From positions 434,001 to 498,000 of the forward strand of contig NZ_JAKFGB010000014.1 of the NCBI RefSeq assembly GCF_022267515.1: DNA of 64,000 bases, read 5' to 3'. Each line of letters begins with the position of its first letter. Position 1 is the stretch's first letter. The notes under the pieces were generated by a model. That model saw nothing but the letters and a program-made list of their open reading frames with translations, did not search any database and had not been told where the DNA came from. This DNA is from Rubinisphaera margarita. Its GTDB lineage: Bacteria; Planctomycetota; Planctomycetia; Planctomycetales; Planctomycetaceae. A program made the position numbers and the translations under genes. Positions 26,829 through 37,538 of the stretch are shown here, one piece after another.

Positions 26829-29800
26829 TTACTCACCCCGCAGCGATCGTAGCACGGGCATTCGCACGGCCTGCAGGATGGCGAAGCTCGCTCCGAGCAT
26901 CCCGGCGGCAAAGACGGCTACCAGCAGCAGTGCGCCACTGGCCCAGGGGACATCGGAACCGCGGCTGAGAATATTGGGCAGCATCGCCCACAGCGCCGTG
27001 GCCGTGCCGATGACCAGCCCCACGGTCAGGAGCACCGCGTTTTCAATCAGCACGAGCATGCCGATCATGCCCCGCGAGAATCCAATGGCCCGCATCAGGG
27101 CAAGCTCGCCGCGCCGTTCGAGCACGTTTCGCAGCATCACGATCGCCAGCCCGAACGTTCCGAGCAGCAGACCGAGTCCGCCGAGAGCCTGAAACGTGGA
27201 GAGATACGTGTTCTGCACGGCCAGAAAACTCTCGAGCCGCCGCCCGACCGGTTCGGCGTCGAAGCCGAGCGTGACCAGCCGCGTTTCGAGCTCGCGCGTC
27301 AGTGGTTCCACGTCTTCCATTGGCGTTTCGATGAGGAAGTAGTTGTAGCCTTCGACCTCTGGAAAGAGTTCGAGGAAGTTCGCTTCCGACATCAGCAGCA
27401 CGCCCTGAAACACACTTCCGCCAAGCGAGCCGACCACAGTCAGATCGACTCCCGCCTGCAGTTCTTCAGGCAGTTCGACCGAATCGCCAATCGCTTTGTG
27501 CAGACTGTATTGCAGCGTATTCATATCCCCGATGACGGGAACGTCACCCTCTTCTGTCCGCCCTTCCAGCAGCTTCCACGGATGCTCGGACGGCGTATCG
27601 GCGAACAGGAAACCGCCTCGATCGATCATCTCCTGAGGCACGCCGAGGATCGTCGGCAGCCGTGTCTGATACAGATTCAGACAGCTCGCATCTTCCCCGG
27701 GCCGCACACGGAACGGCATGATGTTCGACTCGGCCAGCAGTTGGCGGAGCTGTTCATCCTGAGAGCCGATCAGCCCCAGTTTGATCTGCCCTTCTTCAGT
27801 GGAGAGATCGTAAAGCACCGGTCGGGCCGACTCGGCGACGATCGAAAAGCCGCCGTTCCCGGAGTTGAAATCAGGCTCCATCTGGGACGGATTCTGCCGC
27901 CCCGAGGCCACTGCCACGACAACGAACGTCGCCAGCGCCACCAGAATGACCGTGATGCTGCTTCGCTGACGTTCCCGCGAGGGATTGCGAGCTCCAAGTC
28001 GCACCGCTGCCGAGAGTCCGCTCCCCTTCAACGTGGTGGCCCGATAGCGACGCAGCCAGACGACATACAGCAGCAGACTGCCGATCAACGACAGGAATCC
28101 CCCCGCGAAGAAGCAGACGATGTGCCAGTTGAATCCGCCAAACGCTTCCGTCCGCGGCACGAGGCCCGACAGCACCCCGAGGACCATCAACACGGCGACG
28201 ACGAGACAAACCAGACCAATCCAGAGCTTGGCTCCCCCGCCCGTTCGTACGGTTCCCGACTGCGAACTCGAAACACCATGCAGTCGATCTTTCGCGGAGA
28301 CCCGGAGAATCTGCCGGACTCCGAGCCACATCCCCGGAATCGCAACCACGAAAGCGATTGCCGCTCCGGTCGCCAGGCTTTGCGGCTGCACCGATGTCTG
28401 CAGGAACGTCGTTCCGATGGCTCCCCGCCACCAGGTCGTCAGGCCGTAAATCATGAATCGGGCATAGCCGATCCCGAGCAGCGAACCGAGAATCACGCCG
28501 CCAATGGCAACGATCGCCCCTTCGCCGAGCAGCAGGTTCCGCACGCTGCTCCGCGCCATTCCGATCGCCGAATAAAGACCGGTCTGCGCGACCCGGGTTT
28601 CAATCCCGAGGCGGAACAGCAGCGTGATCAACACCATTGCCGCGGCGATTACAAAGAAGCTGAAGCCGATGAACAGTCCGGTAAAATCCTGCGTTCCCTG
28701 GGCGGCTGCCAGTCCCTGCTGTTTCACCGGAAGCACGACCAGCCCCAGACTCGCCGGCGAGAGATTCTGAAGAAACGCCTGCTCGAACTGCTCGGCGGTT
28801 TCATCGAGACCGAGCTCCGGATTCACGGCAATCCGCACCGATGTGCTTTCTCCATACCGGCTCTGCCAGAGTTGCCGGGCTTCGTCGAGCGGCATGAAGA
28901 GTTTGGGAGTCGTCTTGTACCCGTCCGGCTTCGTGTCGTTGCCTTCCCAGTATTCGTCATCCCGTTCGGTGATGCGATCCGTCTCCATCGGAAAGGGCTG
29001 CTCCCAGTCGTTGAGCGTCCGGGCATCGGTAATGCCGGGAACGAACGGCGTGAAGCCCCGGTCATCGGCCACCGAACCATCGAGCGGCAGCACGGCTCCC
29101 ACACGAAATCGCTTCTCGATGTCGGGAAGCTCTCCGCGCGAGCCGACGACATGATAGGCCAGCGAGACCTCATCCCCTGCCTGCACCTGCAGGTCTTCGG
29201 CCAGCCAGCTGTTGATCGCCACTTCCCCCGCTTTGAGTCCGTCGACAGGTTGTCCTCCCGTATTAATGAACGGTCCGAACGGCGGCTCGTTGACGAACTC
29301 CACTCCTGCGGCAATCGAATACATCGAGAACCGTTCCGGATTCGAGACGCTGGCAATCTCATTGGCGAGGTAGACCAGGACCGACGACGACGTGAGATCG
29401 AGCTGCTCGGCGACGTTGACCGCATGCGTCGACAGCGGCCGCTCGACGATCATCCGATCCGATTCGAGAGCGAAATAGTTCTTCTCCGGCACCTTCCGCA
29501 GATGCATGTGGAAGTCGTCGAGCTGCAGCCGTTGTGCCAGCGAGCCGGTCGCCGCGGAAGCGAGCTTGCTGCCCACGGTCACGTCCCCACCGAAGTTGAA
29601 GAGCAACGCATTCACCCGAGCCGGCTTCGCGACCGGATTCCGTGGCGTCGCCCGGACCGCCTGCAGATCGAGTTCTTCCTGCAGCCGACTGAGTCGCACA
29701 TACGCATTCAAAGGGAGCTGTTGATTCGGCTGCAGGGAGAAGCGGCCGAGCGTTGTTTCCGGTTCGGCGACTCGCGTGACCGTCAGCGGAAAGTTGACGA

Positions 29801-30368
29801 CGAGCTCATCGACATCCCGTTCGCCGAGCAGAGACTCCTGAGGAATCGACTGCGGAATATTGACGTACAGACTCAGCTCATCATCTGGACTTGCCTCCAG
29901 CTGTTCGGCCAGCCTTCGGTTAATGACGATGCTCTGATCATCCGGCAGGTTGCCTTCTTCACCGCGGAGCATGGCCCAGAGTCGCTCGTCGAGTCCAACA
30001 AGGTTGACCTGCCCGGCTGTGGCGATTTCAGGGTCGGCTCCTTCTTCTGAGGGTTCCATCTCGTGCTGCAAGGAAGCCGTGAGCATGATCGCCGGAGCGA
30101 TCGAAACGCCGGCCGTATCGGGGTTCTCGCTGAGAGCCTGTTCGAGATCGTCCGTCAGTTCTTCCCGAAAGAAGCGGGAACCGGACATCGCGGCATCGAC
30201 CTCGGCCAGACGATCGAGCGTCATCTGTCGAAGACTGTAACGCACGGAATCGCCGACGATGAGAGCGCCGGAAATCACGGCCGTGCCAATGGCGACGCCG
30301 AGCAGAACCGCCAGATTGGTTCGCCAGTAGTAGCCGAGCGTGCGGAAAACGAGCTGTGTGCGATTCAT
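26829..30368 (-). CDS. Double-length FtsX/MacB-type ABC permease
   Basis: A 1179-residue permease made of two MacB/FtsX units: an N-terminal membrane segment (about 13-35) and large extracytoplasmic domain, three membrane segments (about 580-720), two more near 745-815, then a second extracytoplasmic domain from about 850 to 1040 and three final membrane segments, ending 'AVRMPVLRSLRGE'. Conserved 'GIETRVAQTGLYSAIGMARSSVRNLLLGEG' and 'RGELALMRAIGFSRGMIGMLVLIENAVLL' coupling loops are present in both halves. It forms an operon with the ATPase 20 bases upstream. A lipoprotein or substrate-extrusion function is likely; such long permeases are seen in planctomycetes. Confidence 0.9.
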   Translation of the reverse strand: MNRTQLVFRTLGYYWRTNLAVLLGVAIGTAVISGALIVGDSVRYSLRQMTLDRLAEVDAAMSGSRFFREELTDDLEQALSENPDTAGVSIAPAIMLTASLQHEMEPSEEGADPEIATAGQVNLVGLDERLWAMLRGEEGNLPDDQSIVINRRLAEQLEASPDDELSLYVNIPQSIPQESLLGERDVDELVVNFPLTVTRVAEPETTLGRFSLQPNQQLPLNAYVRLSRLQEELDLQAVRATPRNPVAKPARVNALLFNFGGDVTVGSKLASAATGSLAQRLQLDDFHMHLRKVPEKNYFALESDRMIVERPLSTHAVNVAEQLDLTSSSVLVYLANEIASVSNPERFSMYSIAAGVEFVNEPPFGPFINTGGQPVDGLKAGEVAINSWLAEDLQVQAGDEVSLAYHVVGSRGELPDIEKRFRVGAVLPLDGSVADDRGFTPFVPGITDARTLNDWEQPFPMETDRITERDDEYWEGNDTKPDGYKTTPKLFMPLDEARQLWQSRYGESTSVRIAVNPELGLDETAEQFEQAFLQNLSPASLGLVVLPVKQQGLAAAQGTQDFTGLFIGFSFFVIAAAMVLITLLFRLGIETRVAQTGLYSAIGMARSSVRNLLLGEGAIVAIGGVILGSLLGIGYARFMIYGLTTWWRGAIGTTFLQTSVQPQSLATGAAIAFVVAIPGMWLGVRQILRVSAKDRLHGVSSSQSGTVRTGGGAKLWIGLVCLVVAVLMVLGVLSGLVPRTEAFGGFNWHIVCFFAGGFLSLIGSLLLYVVWLRRYRATTLKGSGLSAAVRLGARNPSRERQRSSITVILVALATFVVVAVASGRQNPSQMEPDFNSGNGGFSIVAESARPVLYDLSTEEGQIKLGLIGSQDEQLRQLLAESNIMPFRVRPGEDASCLNLYQTRLPTILGVPQEMIDRGGFLFADTPSEHPWKLLEGRTEEGDVPVIGDMNTLQYSLHKAIGDSVELPEELQAGVDLTVVGSLGGSVFQGVLLMSEANFLELFPEVEGYNYFLIETPMEDVEPLTRELETRLVTLGFDAEPVGRRLESFLAVQNTYLSTFQALGGLGLLLGTFGLAIVMLRNVLERRGELALMRAIGFSRGMIGMLVLIENAVLLTVGLVIGTATALWAMLPNILSRGSDVPWASGALLLVAVFAAGMLGASFAILQAVRMPVLRSLRGE

Positions 30369-30388
30369 GGATCAGTCCGGAGACGCGG

Positions 30389-31132
30389 TCAGACGGAAGC
30401 GGGAGAGGCGGTCGAATCAGCCGTAACCAGACGGCCGTCTTCCAGCTGATAACAAGTCGGAAACCGCCGGGCGAGGTCCCAGGAATGGGTCACACAGAGC
30501 AGCATCGCTCCCGCTTCCCGGCTCACTTCCAGCAGCAGATCGCCCACGACGCCGGCTGTGGCGGTATCGAGGTTCCCGGTTGGCTCGTCGGCAAGAATCA
30601 ACTCGGGTTGATTAATCAGTGCCCGGCAGACGGCGACCCGTTGCCGCTCTCCTCCGGACAACTGAGCCGGCAGATGTGTCAGCCGATCTTTCAGTCCGAC
30701 CCGCTCCAACAGCTGGCCGGCCAGATCGCGTCGGGACTGATCGACACCCGATCCCGCCAGACAGGGAAGCAGAACGTTCTCCACCACATTCAATTGCGGC
30801 AGCAGATTGTGGTCCTGAAACACGAAGCCGATGTGGGCGTTGCGGAAGGCGGTCTGCTTCGACTCGCCGCCGGCGACCATGTCCTGTCCGCGCAGCGAAA
30901 TCTCGCCGGCATCAGGGCGATCGAGCGCACTGATGAGATACAGCAGCGTACTTTTTCCGGAACCGGAAGGTCCGGTAATACTGGCGGCTTCCCCCTGCTT
31001 CATCGTCAGGTTGAGTTCACGCAAAATCGAAACGGCCTGCCCGGCCGAGACGTAGCTCTTGAACAAATTGCGGACTTCGAGGGCAGCCGGGGCGTCTTCA
31101 GCGGGTGTCTGTTCGGACATGGAACCAATCAT
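30389..31132 (-). CDS. MacB/LolD-type ABC transporter ATP-binding protein
   Basis: A 247-residue ABC ATPase: Walker A GPSGSGKST, Q-loop 'GFVFQDHNLLPQLNVVENVLLP', signature LSGGERQRVAVCRAL, Walker B LILADEPTGNLD, H-loop 'CVTHSWDLA'. The group powers FtsX-type permeases; the partner is the 1179-residue permease just downstream. The start at 31132 is used; an internal ATG at 31120 is possible and neither has a clear ribosome-binding site. Confidence 0.93.
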   Translation of the reverse strand: MIGSMSEQTPAEDAPAALEVRNLFKSYVSAGQAVSILRELNLTMKQGEAASITGPSGSGKSTLLYLISALDRPDAGEISLRGQDMVAGGESKQTAFRNAHIGFVFQDHNLLPQLNVVENVLLPCLAGSGVDQSRRDLAGQLLERVGLKDRLTHLPAQLSGGERQRVAVCRALINQPELILADEPTGNLDTATAGVVGDLLLEVSREAGAMLLCVTHSWDLARRFPTCYQLEDGRLVTADSTASPASV

Positions 31133-31263
31133 CGCTAACAGGTCGGAACATGGTCTACGTTGTTCCTTCCAGTATAGCGAACCGGTCCCGCGAGGTCATG
31201 AAGCGGGCGGGGAAACAGCAGGTAGCCCGACCGTCACGCAGGCGGGCCACCCGTTGGACGTTT

Positions 31264-33462
31264 CTAGAACTCGACGGCAATCTGCTTGTTGTTCGGGTTC
31301 TCGGCCAGACGTCGCGCCTGGGCCGCCGAAGTGTCGATGTTCAGGGTCAGCCGGGTTTCCCAGGTTGAGGAATCCGGCGTGAAGTCCCAGTGCAGAATCA
31401 CGGCACAACTCTGGTGGACCAGTTCAAAGCCCCCCTCGGACTGACTGACCGTTTCCAGCGGATAGGTCCAGATTCCGGCCGGTTGAGAGGTCTCCAGCGA
31501 AGCATCGAGCCCCAGCCATTCATCAACCAGACCGATGCGTCGCTGCTCGTGCAGATTCTGCTCGGTGCCGAGATGGCCGATGTTGTTCCCCTCTTCGGCG
31601 TAGTAGTAGCGGTTCTCCACACCAGCCGCCATGGCCGAGAAGTTGAACTCGACCGCGAGATGAACCCGCTGGCCCGGCTCAAGATCATCGAGACGGTAAG
31701 CGATCTCCAGTTCCGACGGAGCAGCCGTCGACGTGGCGACCGACTTGGTCAACTGTGGCGACTGCCCTTCCCAGCGGCAACGGCGGGTCATCACCGCTTC
31801 CACGCGGTTCGGGCTGCGTTTGAGCGTCGTCTGGAAGACTGCCTGTTCGGCTTCGCCGATAAAATCGCCCTGCATGCGGAAGTCTTCCATCGACATTCCC
31901 GGCGGCAGGACATGGTCCACGAGACTCTTGCGGGCCCACTGATCGTAAATCAGCTTCAGGTGCAGATTCTCCTGCTTGAAGACAATGTCTTCCGAGACCG
32001 AAGCGGTCTCGTTGCTGCCGTCGATCTGCCCGGCTGCGTGTGCGAGAATCGTTTCGTGATACGGCTCGGGACGCCGGTTAAGCGTCGCCAGCAGGTTCAC
32101 GCGGGATCCCCGAGCATCGAGTTCGTAGAGATGTCCGCCCCTCGCCGGGGCGAGATAACCGACGAGCTGATCGCTGGCGATGCGAACTTCCTGACGGGCA
32201 TCGAGATTGATATCGCGGGACGAAATCTCCACCCAGCGGCCGGTCTTGCCGGAAAGCTGTTCAACGAGTCCGTCGGCTTCAATCAGATGATGGTAGATGG
32301 CGTTTCTCAGGTGCGGCAGATACAGCCCGCCGAAGGCGCCGTGCCAGTACGGGCAGTTACACTGTCCGCGATAGAGATGATCGCGGGCACTCTGGAAGAT
32401 GGCGGTCTGTTCGATCTCCGGTTTGCTGCGAACCAGCTGATCGAGCCGATCGCTGATCTCCCGCATCCGACAATACATCTCGTGAGCTTCGGGATACTTC
32501 ACCAGGAAGTTCCGCCAGAAGCCTCCACGAAGTCGACGGCGAATCTCCGGCCAGTCTTCTTCTTTGCGATGCTCGCGATTCAGACGAATCAACTCCAGCT
32601 GACGATCGGTCGGCAGCGCCCATTCGGTCATCTCGCGGTAGCTGCAGTCGGGAAGATAGCAGCGTCCCAGCGGAGAGACCTCTTCGACGGCCTGCGAGAA
32701 CGTGCAGACGCGAACCCAGTCCTGATTATCGGTGAGCAGCTGGAAAAATCGCGTCAGCCATTCGTCGCCGTAAACGTGCTGCTTGGAACCGGGCCAGGTG
32801 CCGAACTTTTCGCCATCATCACCAAACGCGACCACGGCGTCCGGCTGTTTTTCGTGAACTTCGCGGAGCCAGTCGATCGTCGCTTCCGGCTCGGCAAACG
32901 GAATCGTGTAGCGCAGATGCTCGCTGATCGGGAAGACCGAGAGCATCCGGCCATCGTCTTCAGTCACGAAGTAGCCGTAGAGCTCCTCGTCGCCGAAGCC
33001 GGCATTCTTGAAGTGGAAGTCATCGAGCACGGTGTATTCCAGCCCGGCGGCCACGGCATCGCGGGTGAAACTCTGCTCCCAGACACGTTCGGGAACCCAC
33101 ATGCCGCGGGGCTTCTTGCCGAAATGCTGCTCAAGATGCTCGCCGTAAGCCTTCATCTGACCGAAGCGATCGCGGGAAGGAATGCTGGCCAGAATCGGTT
33201 CGTAGAACGGACCGCCGAGGATTTCGATCTGTCCCGAGTCCGAAAGCGGCTTGAGCCGCTCGATGTACTCCGGGCGATTCCGCTCGATCCAGTCGATCAG
33301 ACTGCCCGAGTTGTGCAGCGAGATGCGAACCGCGGGGTAATTCTCCAGCACATCGAGGAACGGCTTGTAGCTGTCCTGATAGGCTTCTTCGACCACGTGA
33401 TCGAAGTTGCCGACCGGCTGATGATTATGGATGGCCAAAACAAGTCGAATGGGACCGGGCAT
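31264..33462 (-). CDS. GH57 family alpha-amylase / 4-alpha-glucanotransferase
   Basis: A 732-residue glycoside hydrolase family 57 enzyme with the extra DUF1925 and DUF1926 domains. The N-terminal 'LAIHNHQPVGNFDHV' is the GH57 region 1. The nucleophile is Glu125 in 'MWVPERVWE', and the acid/base Asp (215 or 216) lies in 'AFGDDGEKFGTWPG'. This architecture matches Thermococcus-type 4-alpha-glucanotransferases, which rearrange alpha-1,4-glucans, so it could act on glycogen together with GlgC at 38568. No signal peptide, so it is cytoplasmic. AGGAAG lies about 10 bases before the ATG. Confidence 0.93.
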   Translation of the reverse strand: MPGPIRLVLAIHNHQPVGNFDHVVEEAYQDSYKPFLDVLENYPAVRISLHNSGSLIDWIERNRPEYIERLKPLSDSGQIEILGGPFYEPILASIPSRDRFGQMKAYGEHLEQHFGKKPRGMWVPERVWEQSFTRDAVAAGLEYTVLDDFHFKNAGFGDEELYGYFVTEDDGRMLSVFPISEHLRYTIPFAEPEATIDWLREVHEKQPDAVVAFGDDGEKFGTWPGSKQHVYGDEWLTRFFQLLTDNQDWVRVCTFSQAVEEVSPLGRCYLPDCSYREMTEWALPTDRQLELIRLNREHRKEEDWPEIRRRLRGGFWRNFLVKYPEAHEMYCRMREISDRLDQLVRSKPEIEQTAIFQSARDHLYRGQCNCPYWHGAFGGLYLPHLRNAIYHHLIEADGLVEQLSGKTGRWVEISSRDINLDARQEVRIASDQLVGYLAPARGGHLYELDARGSRVNLLATLNRRPEPYHETILAHAAGQIDGSNETASVSEDIVFKQENLHLKLIYDQWARKSLVDHVLPPGMSMEDFRMQGDFIGEAEQAVFQTTLKRSPNRVEAVMTRRCRWEGQSPQLTKSVATSTAAPSELEIAYRLDDLEPGQRVHLAVEFNFSAMAAGVENRYYYAEEGNNIGHLGTEQNLHEQRRIGLVDEWLGLDASLETSQPAGIWTYPLETVSQSEGGFELVHQSCAVILHWDFTPDSSTWETRLTLNIDTSAAQARRLAENPNNKQIAVEF

Positions 33463-33797
33463 TCCAGCTGCTTCCTAACTCGATGTCGATCGCCGCGGGG
33501 CGGAGCCGCACTGTGAACGCCTCGGACAGCACGGCAGGTTTCCTGTCGCCGCATCATACTCCCTGCAAGCAAGTTAGAAAATGAGAGTTGCAGCACGAAT
33601 TGCCGCAGAACCCATGAAATGACCGCCGCCGTTAAGATAGGCAATCTGTAAGCCGTGCCAGGAGCAGAAGTCGGGTGCGGAGGGGACCGAATGACTTCGT
33701 GCGTCATCTCGGTTGGCTCAGACGCGTGCGTCTGGGCCATCTCTGTTGTGCGACCCGACCCAAAACCACGTGGCTGAAGTCTGATCTTCGATGCGAT
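33463..33797 (+). other. Intergenic region
   Basis: A 335-base stretch upstream of the minus-strand GH57 gene, which must contain its promoter, and downstream of the galT-like gene. No terminator, RNA gene or known repeat could be identified. Confidence 0.35.
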
Positions 33798-34853
33798 CTA
33801 GGCCCCAGCGAGCTGCTGAGCCGCGAATTCCGGGTACACCGGGTTCACGTAGCTGCCCTGACCGAGTTCCCAGCCGGCGATACCGGCGAGGCGGGGGTAG
33901 ATTTCCCAGTGCCAGCGGAATCCGCACTCGTCGGCGGCGGCGAAGGGAGCGGTGTGGAGGACGAAATTGAAGTCGCGGGAACCGGTCACACATCTTAGAC
34001 GCAGCAGGGCCTGCCGCATCATCCCGGCGACATCTTCCAGCATTTCCTCCGAAGTCTGATGAAAGTGCGCCCGTTCTCCGTGTGGAATGATGAGCATTTC
34101 GAAAGCAAACCGGCTGACGTACGGACAGAGCAGGGTGCAGTGCTCTGTGTGCTGGACGATTCGCTCGTTCGCCTGCAGTTCCGCCTCAAGCAGATCCTGC
34201 AGCGGCGTTCTTCCGGTGTGGGCCCGGTATCGTTCGGCGTATTGGAGCTCACGATTCACATGCGGCGGTACGAAGCGCGTCGCCATGAGCTGGGAATGCA
34301 CGTGCGGCTGTGAAGCCCCCGCGTTGCGGCCCTGATTTTTGAAAACGGTCGCGTGAACGACGTCGGGATGCTCCGCCAGCGCTTTCAGACGCTCGCGATA
34401 GCTGAGGAAAATCTGCGAAAACTCCTTGTCCGAGCATTCCGCGATGTCCGTCAGGGGCTGCGGATGTTCGATGATGACCTCGTGCAGCCCGGCGGCCAGT
34501 CGCTGACAGTCTTCTTCCGGGGAGGCCTCAGGCGTGAGGACCGGATACTTATTCGGAATGACACGAACCTGCCAGCCGGGCCCGTTCGGCTTCGAATCGT
34601 CGTTTCGCAGCGCAAACGACTCGTCCGTCGTGAGATGCTCGTTGAATTCCGCGAACGGATTGGTGCTTCCCGCTTTGGCATCCGCGGTTTGCGAGAGTGA
34701 AACGGGGCGGCGGGCCCGGGGCGGAGCAAAAATCACGGGCCAGTCGTGGACGGGATCGTACCGGACTTCGTGATGCTCGCCGGCGAAATGCGCGGACTCC
34801 ATGGACTCGGACATGTGCAGCAGACTGTCTGGGGATCGGTCGAAAACGCTCAA
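33798..34853 (-). CDS. galT: Galactose-1-phosphate uridylyltransferase homologue
   Basis: A 351-residue HIT-superfamily protein of the GalT family. Residues about 35-50 'VHDWPVIFAPPRARRP' begin the conserved core, 'NPFAEFNEH' is the region where GalT usually carries zinc-binding cysteines (absent here), and the catalytic HxHxQ is 'QPHVHSQLMAT'. The C-terminal 'GFRWHWEIYPRL' is typical. It transfers UMP between UDP-glucose and hexose-1-phosphate; exact specificity is uncertain because the structural zinc site is missing. It starts in an ATGA overlap with the upstream zinc-ribbon gene, so they are coupled. MSES and MESA are possible internal starts. Confidence 0.9.
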   Translation of the reverse strand: MSVFDRSPDSLLHMSESMESAHFAGEHHEVRYDPVHDWPVIFAPPRARRPVSLSQTADAKAGSTNPFAEFNEHLTTDESFALRNDDSKPNGPGWQVRVIPNKYPVLTPEASPEEDCQRLAAGLHEVIIEHPQPLTDIAECSDKEFSQIFLSYRERLKALAEHPDVVHATVFKNQGRNAGASQPHVHSQLMATRFVPPHVNRELQYAERYRAHTGRTPLQDLLEAELQANERIVQHTEHCTLLCPYVSRFAFEMLIIPHGERAHFHQTSEEMLEDVAGMMRQALLRLRCVTGSRDFNFVLHTAPFAAADECGFRWHWEIYPRLAGIAGWELGQGSYVNPVYPEFAAQQLAGA

Positions 34854-35050
34854 CTGGCTTCGAAAAAGCGGCTGGTCGAGCCGCCCTCTTTGACCACATT
34901 AATGCGGACTGGCTTCGCGCATTTGGGGCACCAGCCGACGTACGCATCCTGCGCGGCGTTCAAACGGGCATAAATATAGCTGTTGCAGCACTTCATGTGC
35001 ACGCCGAGAGTCGGCTGAGAAGGTCTGCGGGGCGGTTGGGAATTGGACAT
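34850..35050 (-). CDS. Small zinc-ribbon protein (conserved in planctomycetes)
   Basis: A 66-residue protein. One cysteine pair is 'MKCCNSYIYARLN' and the other 'GWCPKCAKPVRINVV', a zinc-ribbon arrangement. The 'DAYVGWCPKC' segment resembles a short family I recall from planctomycetes. Its stop overlaps the galT start (ATGA), so translation is coupled. Start chosen as MSNSQ at 35050; an ATG eight codons upstream (35074) is alternative. It might bind RNA or act as an assembly factor; function unknown. Confidence 0.8.
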   Translation of the reverse strand: MSNSQPPRRPSQPTLGVHMKCCNSYIYARLNAAQDAYVGWCPKCAKPVRINVVKEGGSTSRFFEAS

Positions 35051-35314
35051 GGCTCGAGATCGCGAAAGGTGCATCCGAAGGAGAAACTGAAATCGGAGGC
35101 AGAGCCGGCGACTTCGGGCCGAATCTTAGTTCTCGTGGTCCAACCCTGAAAATACCAACCGGGGATCACCGATTTCAATAACTTACCGGCGAAGCGCGAC
35201 TTGCATCTGAAGGGCGAATCAGCTTTGATGATGGCGATTTTCAGCCCGCCGCGACCGCCCGCTTGTCTTGTCATATCTACAACCGCCGATAGAGCCTGAG
35301 AGATTTGGTGAACC

Positions 35315-36226
35315 ATGGATGCCCTCACCATTCTCGCGACAGTCATCTTCGTGCTCTTTGCGTTCGGCTACGGCGCCTGTTTCGGCAGCTTTCTGAACGT
35401 TGTTGTCTGGCGACTGCCCCGGCGGATGCCAATATTGCTGGCCCGCAGTCATTGTCCGAAGTGCAAACACGCGATTCCCGGCTCAGATAACATCCCGATC
35501 TTCGGCTGGATCCGACTCAAAGGCCGCTGCCGCTTCTGCCAGTTGCCGATTTCAATCCGTTATCCGCTCGTTGAAACCGCGGTCGCTCTGCTCTTCGCGG
35601 CTCTGTTCGTGCTGATTGTGGTCGCTCACGGAATTTCGCTGCCGTCTCAGTTTCTCCGAGATCACGGCGGCAACTGGCTAACCGAGTTCCCCGGTTGTCC
35701 GTTGCTGCTGGTCTATATTCATCAGATCGTGCTCGGCTACTTTCTGTTCGGAATTGTTCTGATTGAAGAGGATGGACAGCAGACGCCATGGCGGTGGCCG
35801 CTGATCGCGATTGTCCTGCATTTCGTGATCATCGCGTTCAATCCGGCTGTGGGGATGATGGATTACGTCTCGGCCCTGAAGGTGGACCAGTCCGATACCG
35901 CAGGCGTGTCGGTTTCGTTCCAGCAGGCTGCGATGTTCGGCTTTGGCGGGGCTTTGCTGGCTGCTGTCCCCGGGCTTCTCGGTCGCTGGCTGCTGGGACC
36001 ACTGCGTTATCGCAATGGCTATCAGGCCTTTCTGCTGATCGGGTTCTTTCTCGGGCCGGCGTTCCTGCTCTGGACCGCCATGATCGTTGGCTTCTCGCTG
36101 CTCGCCCAGCGGGTGGGGGCTCAGATCAGGAAGAATTCCTCGGTCTCGGGCGTCTCGACACAGGTTCTTCTGGCCTGGCTGATCATTCTGTGTACGTGGA
36201 GGTGGTGGCCCGCCTTAAACGTCTGA
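35315..36226 (+). CDS. Prepilin-peptidase homologue lacking the GxGD motif
   Basis: A 303-residue polytopic membrane protein with the N-terminal prepilin peptidase/methyltransferase domain: 'GACFGSFLNVVVWRLP', two cysteine pairs (CPKC at 47-50 and CRFC at 72-75), 'RYPLVE'. It then has about six membrane segments, as in A24 aspartic peptidases. The usual second-half motifs are altered: the first Asp region reads 'VLIEEDGQQTP' instead of ID...LP-D, and no GxGDxK is present where 'AAMFGFGGALLAAVPGLL' stands. Thus peptidase activity is doubtful while the methyltransferase half looks intact. It lies next to the PilT-type ATPase and may process or modify DUF1559 pilins. Start ATG at 35315. Confidence 0.85.
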   Translation: MDALTILATVIFVLFAFGYGACFGSFLNVVVWRLPRRMPILLARSHCPKCKHAIPGSDNIPIFGWIRLKGRCRFCQLPISIRYPLVETAVALLFAALFVLIVVAHGISLPSQFLRDHGGNWLTEFPGCPLLLVYIHQIVLGYFLFGIVLIEEDGQQTPWRWPLIAIVLHFVIIAFNPAVGMMDYVSALKVDQSDTAGVSVSFQQAAMFGFGGALLAAVPGLLGRWLLGPLRYRNGYQAFLLIGFFLGPAFLLWTAMIVGFSLLAQRVGAQIRKNSSVSGVSTQVLLAWLIILCTWRWWPALNV

Positions 36227-36311
36227 TGGGTGGGACGGGCTGAATGGCGCGGCATTGTTCCGGCAAATTTCGTTCGCCATCGCCGCTCCTTCAGAGTAGT
36301 ATGTTGAGGAA

Positions 36312-36333
36312 GTCCCCACTCGAGAATGGGGAC
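36312..36333. repeat. Short hairpin before pilT
   Basis: GTCCCCA...TGGGGAC stem with an 8-base loop, 59 bases before the PilT-type gene; no T run follows. Could be a weak attenuator or chance hairpin. Confidence 0.4.
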
Positions 36334-36392
36334 GTCTCTTCCAGACTCCAGTCTCAAAAATATTCTTTAGTGTCGTTCAGGAGAGATCCGCG

Positions 36393-37538
<1,146 letters not shown>

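Noticed and set aside
27498..30050. An 850-codon plus-strand open frame opposite the large ABC permease
   Set aside because: Arg/His/Gln/Pro-rich with no domain; the minus-strand permease has membrane segments and ABC-coupling loops.
31390..33516. A 708-codon open frame on the plus strand opposite the GH57 gene
   Set aside because: It is an antisense shadow of a GC-rich gene; the minus-strand frame has clear GH57 motifs.
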